Assembly (NCBI GenBank): GCA_958295515.1
Contig: CATQGW010000001.1
Location: 372,001-436,000 of the forward strand
DNA length: 64,000 nucleotides
DNA from: an uncultured Dehalococcoidia bacterium
GTDB lineage: Bacteria; Chloroflexota; Dehalococcoidia; Bin125
Direction: 5' to 3'
The notes beneath the pieces were generated by a model that ran no database searches, had not been told where the DNA came from, and saw only the letters and a list, made by a program, of their open reading frames with translations. Shown in pieces: positions 59,662-64,000 of the stretch. The position numbers were made by a program, and so were the translations under genes. The number at the start of each line of letters is the position of its first letter. Within the stretch, counting starts at the first letter, position 1.

Positions 59662-60450
59662 ATGGCCGCACGAGTCGTGATGAGCGGGGCGGGAAATATG
59701 GGACGCCAAATCATGGCCGCCCTCGAAGCCGCCACCGACCTTGAACTGATCGGCGCGCTCGACGGCTTGGCCGCCGATCCCGAAATCGAGATCAGCGGAC
59801 GCGCCGTCCCGCTGCGCAGCGACCTCGCCGCACTCGTCGAATGGTCCCCCGATGTCGTCGTTGACTTCAGCCATGTCGATTGGACCAGCCGGCTGCTGCC
59901 CGCCGCAATTGAGGCCGGGGTGCGACCGGTCATCGGCACCTCCGGCCTGCCCGATGCGCTGGTCGCCGAGGCCGAGCGGGATTGCAACGCGCGCGCGCTG
60001 GGCGGCGTGGTCGCCGCCAACTTCGCGCTCGGCGCGGTGATGATGATGCACCTCGCCCGCGTCGCCGCCCCTTTCTTCGACTCCGTCGAAATCATCGAGC
60101 AGCACCACGACGGCAAGGTCGATTCGCCATCCGGCACCGCGATCGCCACCGCCCAGGCGATGCGCGAAGCCCGCGATGCCGATTTCACCCGCCGCGAGTC
60201 GGAGCGCGAGACCATCCCCGGCGGACGTGGCGGGCAACTCGGCGGCGCGAGCCTGCACTCCGTACGCCTGCCCGGGCTGGTCGCCCACCAGGTCACGATC
60301 TTCGGCGGCCTCGGCGAAACCCTCACCCTGCGCCATGACTCCATGAGCCGCGAATCCTTCATCCCCCAGATCCTCCGCGCCGTCCGCGCCGCCCCCGAGC
60401 TCGACCATCTCGTCGTCGGCCTTGACCGCCTGCTCGGCCTGCGCGAGTAA
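59662..60450 (+). CDS. dapB: 4-hydroxy-tetrahydrodipicolinate reductase
   Basis: A 262-residue DapB. The dinucleotide site is VVMSGAGNMGRQIMAALEA near residue 5, DVVVDFSHVDW near 68, GTSGLPDALV near 93 and the catalytic/substrate segment EIIEQHHDGKVDSPSGTA near 145-162 (His, Lys). It makes tetrahydrodipicolinate with NAD(P)H in the lysine/meso-DAP pathway. GAAGGGAGGACC is a strong ribosome site. asd, the earlier pathway enzyme, follows after 105 bases. Confidence 0.95.
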   Translation: MAARVVMSGAGNMGRQIMAALEAATDLELIGALDGLAADPEIEISGRAVPLRSDLAALVEWSPDVVVDFSHVDWTSRLLPAAIEAGVRPVIGTSGLPDALVAEAERDCNARALGGVVAANFALGAVMMMHLARVAAPFFDSVEIIEQHHDGKVDSPSGTAIATAQAMREARDADFTRRESERETIPGGRGGQLGGASLHSVRLPGLVAHQVTIFGGLGETLTLRHDSMSRESFIPQILRAVRAAPELDHLVVGLDRLLGLRE

Positions 60451-60555
60451 GCCCTGCGCAAATCTGTGGCCTGCGAGTCACGCCCCAAACCGCCGCTTCT
60501 CTACGATGCAGTCTGACGACGTAACGGCAACAACGATCGCAGCAAGGAGACCAAG

Positions 60556-61572
60556 ATGGGCCGCGAACTGACGGTGGCGCTGGTAGGGGCGACGGGCGTG
60601 GTGGGCGCTGAATTCCTCAAGTGCATGGAAGAACGCAACTTCCCCGTCGGCGAGCTGCGGCTGCTCGCCACCAGCCGCTCCGCCGGACGCCAACTCGAAT
60701 TCCGCGGCGAACTGCTGACCGTCCGCGAAACCACCCACGACGCCTTCGACGGCGCGGATATCGCCTTCATCTCCGCCTCCACCGCCGCATCAAAGGAACT
60801 CTGCCCCGCAGCGCGCGAGCGCGGCGCAATCGCCTTCGACGACTCCTCGGCCTTCCGCCAGGAGCCCGACGTGCCGCTGGTGGTGCCCGAAATCAACCCC
60901 GAAGACCTGCGCGATCACCACGGGATCATCGCCACCCCCAACTGCAGCACCGTGCCCCTCGCGCTGACCCTCGCCCCGCTGATGCGCGAGCGTGGCATCG
61001 TCCGCGTCATCGCCGACACCTACCAGTCGGCCTCCGGCGCCGGCGGCGCGGCGACGGTCGAACTACACGAGCAGAACGCCGCGCTCGCCGCCGGTGAAGA
61101 AGTCGTCGTCGCCGAACACCCGCGCCAGCTCGCCTTCAATGCGATCCCCCAGATCGACGTCTTCCTCGACGACGGCTACACCAAAGAAGAATGGAAGATG
61201 CAGGTCGAGAGCCGCAAAATCCTGCACCAGCCCGACCTCGCGCTCAGCGCCACCTGCGTGCGCATCCCCACCGAGGTCTCCCACGCCATCGCCGTCCACG
61301 CCGAATTCGACCGACCGCTCTCCGTCGCCGAAGCCTGCGCCCTCTGGGAACACCAGGCCGGCCTGACGGTGATCGACGGCCGCGCCCCCGGCGCCTACCC
61401 CACCCCGCTCGACGCCACCGGCGTCGACGATGTCTTCGTCGGCCGCCTGCGCCAGGACGCCTCACACCCCAACGGCCTCGCCTGGTGGTGCGTCGCCGAC
61501 AACCTCCGCAAAGGCGCCGCCCTCAACATGGTCCAAATGGTCGAGTGGATGCTCAACGACGGCTGCCTCTAA
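60556..61572 (+). CDS. asd: Aspartate-semialdehyde dehydrogenase
   Basis: A 338-residue ASADH. The Rossmann start is VALVGATGVVGAEFLKCMEERNFPVGELRLLATSRSAGR, with the active-site Cys in IIATPNCSTVPLAL near residue 132, YQSASGAGGAA near 157 and the conserved VRIPTEVSHAIAVHAEFDRP near 235. It reduces aspartyl phosphate to the semialdehyde feeding lysine, threonine and methionine. TACGAT at 60502-60507 may be a separate -10. The last codons and stop are duplicated 780 bases downstream in the toxin-antitoxin array. Confidence 0.95.
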   Translation: MGRELTVALVGATGVVGAEFLKCMEERNFPVGELRLLATSRSAGRQLEFRGELLTVRETTHDAFDGADIAFISASTAASKELCPAARERGAIAFDDSSAFRQEPDVPLVVPEINPEDLRDHHGIIATPNCSTVPLALTLAPLMRERGIVRVIADTYQSASGAGGAATVELHEQNAALAAGEEVVVAEHPRQLAFNAIPQIDVFLDDGYTKEEWKMQVESRKILHQPDLALSATCVRIPTEVSHAIAVHAEFDRPLSVAEACALWEHQAGLTVIDGRAPGAYPTPLDATGVDDVFVGRLRQDASHPNGLAWWCVADNLRKGAALNMVQMVEWMLNDGCL

Positions 61573-61608
61573 AAGTCAGTCGTCGCTGGGGCGCGGATAG
61601 TTCTCGTA
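61558..61608. repeat. Duplicated junction, copy A (asd 3' end plus toxin 3' end)
   Basis: The 15 bases that encode the end of asd, the 3-base gap and the last ~30 bases of the toxin on the other strand recur at 62336-62387, with a one-base length difference and a few substitutions. Confidence 0.8.
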
Positions 61609-61854
61609 AACGAACTCACGCAGGTCAAAGTTCTCAACCTCGAATGTTTCGCGTCCGCCGACTCGGACCAGGATCACGCGGTAGCCGCCCACGCGCAGCG
61701 TGTAGTGGTCCGGATACCCACTGAGCGGTTTGACATCATCCCTCCACACGGAGTCGATCCGTCTGGTCGCTGATCGGATCTCCTTCTTGGCCGTCGGATT
61801 CAAGTGTCGCAGCCGCTCGAGCATCTCTCGGGACCACGTGACTCGGCGAGGCAT
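61576..61854 (-). CDS. RelE/ParE-like toxin, array copy 1
   Basis: A 92-residue protein with the compact RelE/ParE layout: MPRRVTWSREMLERLRHLNPTAKKEIRSATRRI as helix pair, then DDVKPLSGYPDHYTLRVGGYRVILVRVG as beta hairpin and a terminal ENFDLREFVYENYPRPSDD. The RVGGYRVIL strand is the usual catalytic/binding strand of the superfamily. It would act as an mRNA interferase or gyrase inhibitor when not bound by antitoxin. It begins 8 bases after its antitoxin gene and ends 3 bases from the convergent asd stop. It is one of four related toxins here. Confidence 0.7.
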   Translation of the reverse strand: MPRRVTWSREMLERLRHLNPTAKKEIRSATRRIDSVWRDDVKPLSGYPDHYTLRVGGYRVILVRVGGRETFEVENFDLREFVYENYPRPSDD

Positions 61855-61862
61855 CGAGGGTG

Positions 61863-62258
61863 TTAGCCGACCAACGGGTCCAGGCCGTGCGCCTCTTCGT
61901 ATTCGCGGATCTCGTCCTCGAACTCCGCCCAGAATTCCTCATTCGAGATCAATTCCACCTTGGCATTCAGCGCCATCTTGCGGGTGAGATGCCAGAAGTA
62001 CCCCAGGCGCTGCTCGCGTGGCGGCTCGGCATCCGGCGACTCTTCCTCCTCCGGGACGGGCGTGTATCCCCGCCGCTGCGGCCGGCCCAGGCGTTGCTGC
62101 ACGATCGCCTCGATCAGATAAATCTCATTGAGGAACTCGTCGTCCCCCAGCTCCCCGCGATGATGGCGCAACCACAGCGCGTCCAGCGCCTCTACCTGCT
62201 CCGTCGCCGGCTCACCCTCCGCCAGCATCTCCAGCGACCGCGCCGCCCCCGTCGTCAT
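61863..62258 (-). CDS. Antitoxin, array copy 1
   Basis: A 131-residue acidic protein. MTTGAARSLEMLAEGEPATEQVEALDAL opens it; ISNEEFWAEFEDEIREYEEAHGLDPL closes it. Both ends match the other two antitoxins of the array (LAEGEPATDLVEALDEL; LSNEEFWAEFEDE), while the middle has diverged. There is no obvious DNA-binding fold. The start is the ATG shared by all three copies (ATGACGACGG), 9 codons inside the longest frame. It precedes its toxin by 8 bases. Confidence 0.65.
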   Translation of the reverse strand: MTTGAARSLEMLAEGEPATEQVEALDALWLRHHRGELGDDEFLNEIYLIEAIVQQRLGRPQRRGYTPVPEEEESPDAEPPREQRLGYFWHLTRKMALNAKVELISNEEFWAEFEDEIREYEEAHGLDPLVG

Positions 62259-62335
62259 CGCCGCCCTCGCCTCCTTGCTGCGCACAGCCTACCAATTCTC
62301 GCCCACGAGCTGCTCCCAGTGGCTGGGGATGCCGC

Positions 62336-62387
62336 GACGGCTGCCTCTAAAGAATCAGTCGTCGCTGGGGCGCGGATAGTTCTCGTA
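62336..62387. repeat. Duplicated junction, copy B
   Basis: GACGGCTGCCTCTAA, which encodes the last residues and stop of asd at 61558, reappears here outside any asd gene, next to the end of toxin copy 2. It marks the segment duplicated to build the array. Confidence 0.8.
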
Positions 62388-62633
62388 GATCACCTCGCGC
62401 GGCCCGAAATTCTCCACCTCATACGCGCCCGGCTCAGGCAGTGGCTTCAGAATCACGCGCTAACCTCCCACCTTCAACGAATAGAGCTCGCCCACGCCCT
62501 CCATGAGCTTCACGCGCGCTACCCAGTGCCTGTTGATCTGCTTGGTTGCGGCCCGCATGTTCTTCTTGGGATTCGGCGCCACATGCCGCAGGCGCTCCAA
62601 CATCGGTTGCGGCCAGATGACCTTGCGTCTCAT
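62355..62633 (-). pseudogene. RelE/ParE-like toxin, array copy 2, interrupted by TAG
   Basis: The frame begins MRRKVIWPQPMLERLRHVAP and matches its neighbours up to ELYSLKVGG, where the Trp codon TGG of copy 3 is replaced by TAG. After the stop the frame continues RVILKPLPEPGAYEVENFGPREVIYENYPRPSDD, nearly identical to copy 3, so a single substitution inactivated it. The true start is the ATG at 62633, not the GTG at 62651 that overlaps the antitoxin stop. Suppression of the amber codon would restore a full 92-residue toxin. Confidence 0.8.
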
Positions 62634-62647
62634 GGGCTGGACGAAGC

Positions 62648-63043
62648 TCACTCGCCGTCGAAGTCCACCGGCTCATCCGGATCGTAGGGCCCAAGTTCGT
62701 CCTCGAACTCCGCCCAGAACTCCTCGTTGCTGAGATACGGGCCACGAACCCGGTTCTCCGCCATGGTGCGGACCGAGCACCAGATGTCGTACGCATCCTC
62801 CTCAGGCGAGCCCGGATCAATCAGCTCAGGCGACTGCTCGACCTCGACGCTGCCAAGCCGCTGCGTCGGTTCCGGCTTGCCAAGCCGACGGCAAACCTCC
62901 ACGTAGAGGCCGTGCAGCTCCGCATAGAACTGATCCAGCGGCGGCCGTTCCCGCCGCGTCTTGGCCAGCAACTCATCCAGCGCCTCAACCAAGTCCGTCG
63001 CCGGCTCACCCTCCGCCAGCACCCGCGTCGATTCCGTCGTCAT
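62648..63043 (-). CDS. Antitoxin, array copy 2
   Basis: A 131-residue acidic protein nearly identical to copy 3 for its first ~115 residues (LAEGEPATDLVEALDELLAKTRRERPPLDQFY; ELIDPGSPEEDAYDIW; VRGPYLSNEEFWAEFEDE), then diverging at the C-terminus (LGPYDPDEPVDFDGE). The C-terminal change may alter toxin pairing. Its toxin, 14 bases downstream, is a pseudogene, leaving this antitoxin possibly free to neutralise the other copies. Confidence 0.68.
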   Translation of the reverse strand: MTTESTRVLAEGEPATDLVEALDELLAKTRRERPPLDQFYAELHGLYVEVCRRLGKPEPTQRLGSVEVEQSPELIDPGSPEEDAYDIWCSVRTMAENRVRGPYLSNEEFWAEFEDELGPYDPDEPVDFDGE

Positions 63044-63141
63044 CGCCGCCCTCGCCTACTTGCTGTGCGCAGCCTATCAACCCCCGCACTCGCGATGCCC
63101 CCAGTGGCTGGGGATACCACGACGGCGGCTGTGGCGGAGAA

Positions 63142-63420
63142 TCAGTCGTCCCGGGAGCGCGGATAGTTCTCGTAGATCACCTCGCGCGGCCCGAAAGCCT
63201 CCACCTCATACGCGCCCGGCTCAGGTAGCGGCCGCAGAATCACACGCCAGCCTCCCACCTTCAACGAATAGAGCTCGCCCACATCCTCCAAGAGCTTCAC
63301 GTCCGCTCTCCAGCGGCCGTCGATGTGTTTGGTCGCTGCGTTGATCTCGCGCTTGACTCTGGGGTGCACGCGCCGCAGACGCGCGCGTTCCGCCGGTGGC
63401 CACACAACACGACGCCGCAT
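63142..63420 (-). CDS. RelE/ParE-like toxin, array copy 3
   Basis: An intact 92-residue toxin: MRRRVVWPPAERARLRRVHPRVKREINAATKHI, then DVKLLEDVGELYSLKVGGWRVILRPLPEPGAYEVEAFGPREVIYENYPRSRDD. It keeps the Trp that is a stop in copy 2. The layout fits the RelE/ParE superfamily, though the exact subfamily and target are not readable. It follows its antitoxin by 8 bases. Confidence 0.7.
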   Translation of the reverse strand: MRRRVVWPPAERARLRRVHPRVKREINAATKHIDGRWRADVKLLEDVGELYSLKVGGWRVILRPLPEPGAYEVEAFGPREVIYENYPRSRDD

Positions 63421-63428
63421 CGTGTGCG

Positions 63429-63824
63429 TTATTCGTCCAACGGAGCAAGGCCGTTGGCCTCTTCATATTCGCGGATCTCGTCCTCGAACTCCGCCCAGAC
63501 TTCCTCGTTGCTGAGATACGGGCCGCGAACCCGGTTCTCCGCCATGTTGCGGACCACGCACCAGATGTCGTACGCATCCTCCTCAGGCGAGCCAGGATCA
63601 ATCAGCTCAGGCGACTGCTCGACCTCGACGCTGCCAAGCCGCTGCGTCGGCTCCGGCTTGCCAAGCCGACGGCAAACCTCCACGTAGAGGCCGTGCAGCT
63701 CCGCATAGAACTGATCCAGCGGCGGCCGTTCCCGCCGTGTCTTGACCAGCAACTCATCCAGCGCCTCAACCAAGTCCGTCGCCGGCTCCCCCTCCGCCAA
63801 CACCCGCGTCGATTCCGTCGTCAT
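63429..63824 (-). CDS. Antitoxin, array copy 3
   Basis: A 131-residue acidic protein almost the same as copy 2 through residue ~115, but with the C-terminus of copy 1 (EFEDEIREYEEANGLAPLDE). This mosaic pattern indicates recombination or gene conversion between copies. The start is the ATGACGACGG shared by all copies; a longer frame adds four residues. It should pair with the toxin 8 bases downstream. Confidence 0.68.
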   Translation of the reverse strand: MTTESTRVLAEGEPATDLVEALDELLVKTRRERPPLDQFYAELHGLYVEVCRRLGKPEPTQRLGSVEVEQSPELIDPGSPEEDAYDIWCVVRNMAENRVRGPYLSNEEVWAEFEDEIREYEEANGLAPLDE

Positions 63825-63868
63825 CGCCGCCTCCATCCCCTCAAGCCTACCGAATCTCCGCCCGCTGC

Positions 63869-64000
63869 TCAGTCCGACTCAGGACGCAGCGGATAATCGT
63901 CGTACACCGTCGGGCGCGGGCCAATCTTCTCGATGGTGAAGCGGTCGGTTGCGCCAATCCGCACCAGGATCACGCGATGGCCGCCCACCCGCAGCGAATA
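63869..64000 (-). CDS. RelE/ParE-like toxin, array copy 4 (partial, runs off the window)
   Basis: Only the C-terminal 43 residues are inside the window: YSLRVGGHRVILVRIG, then TDRFTIEKIGPRPTVYDDYPLRPESD and TGA. The RVGGxRVIL strand and the Y-(E/D)-(N/D)-YP-x-R ending align with copies 1-3, but the sequence is more divergent. The upstream part and its antitoxin lie beyond the right edge. Confidence 0.65.
   Translation of the reverse strand, partial: YSLRVGGHRVILVRIGATDRFTIEKIGPRPTVYDDYPLRPESD

Noticed and set aside
62634-62651. GTG at 62651 as the start of toxin copy 2
   Set aside because: It would overlap the antitoxin stop and add six residues absent from the other toxins; the ATG at 62633 aligns with their starts.

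Overview
The window is very GC-rich DNA (about two thirds G+C or more by eye), packed with genes that have few and short spacers. The mix is typical of Chloroflexota of the Dehalococcoidia/SAR202 type: several LLM-class flavin oxidoreductases, a fused CaiB/BaiF CoA-transferase, an enoyl-CoA hydratase, a branched-chain-type ABC transporter, an SMP-30 lactonase and a phosphomannomutase pair, together with MurT/GatD peptidoglycan amidation. The phylum is my inference. UGA acts as an ordinary stop in many genes here (gyrB, for example), which matters for the main result.

Layout. 1-0.9 kb: eroded type II toxin-antitoxin modules. 0.9-8.8 kb: a Gfo/Idh/MocA oxidoreductase, tRNA-Lys, a Crp/Fnr-type regulator and a complete but rearranged LIV-type ABC transporter. 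8.8-12.7 kb: metallo-hydrolase, LLM oxidoreductase, lactonase, CinA-like amidohydrolase. 12.7-15.0 kb: two tandem two-domain AhpD-like proteins, each interrupted by an in-frame UGA exactly where the second active-site cysteine should be and each followed by a SECIS-like hairpin; I read both as selenoproteins. 15.2-18.2 kb: an N-6 adenine DNA methylase split by a 14-G tract, a likely phase-variable gene or an assembly indel. 18.3-31.1 kb: acyl-CoA and carbohydrate enzymes, including a second phosphomannomutase frameshifted at a G8 run. 31.5-40.4 kb: a long minus-strand block (LLM enzyme, M23 peptidase, HMA protein, GatD-MurT, site-2 protease, HAD, TatA, CoaBC, CoaX).

At 40.44-40.73 kb gene orientation flips: leftward genes give way to rightward dnaA, gyrB, obgE and nadD. 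The spacer holds DnaA boxes, so it is the candidate replication origin. 47.4-51.6 kb carries an HTH protein with a 10-bp repeat array, TrmO, a Nudix hydrolase, a YchF-like ATPase and two XdhC-family proteins. 51.6-56.1 kb holds a retropepsin-like protein, an FTR-like Fe-S protein, leucyl aminopeptidase, PAP2 phosphatase and two YbjQ proteins. 56.3-61.6 kb is rpsO-pnp-dapB-asd. From 61.6 kb to the end is a tandem array of at least four toxin genes and three antitoxin genes built by segmental duplication, one toxin being inactivated by an amber codon.

Two related families of short hairpin repeats (REP/BIME-like) fill most of the longer spacers. Several genes have a TANNNT box 6-7 nt upstream of the start codon and no Shine-Dalgarno sequence, which suggests leaderless transcription. 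DapB, Asd, MurT, GatD and the M23 peptidase together argue for a DAP-containing, amidated peptidoglycan. No selenocysteine machinery (selA, selB, selD, tRNA-Sec) is visible in this window, so its presence elsewhere in the genome is the key test of the selenoprotein reading.
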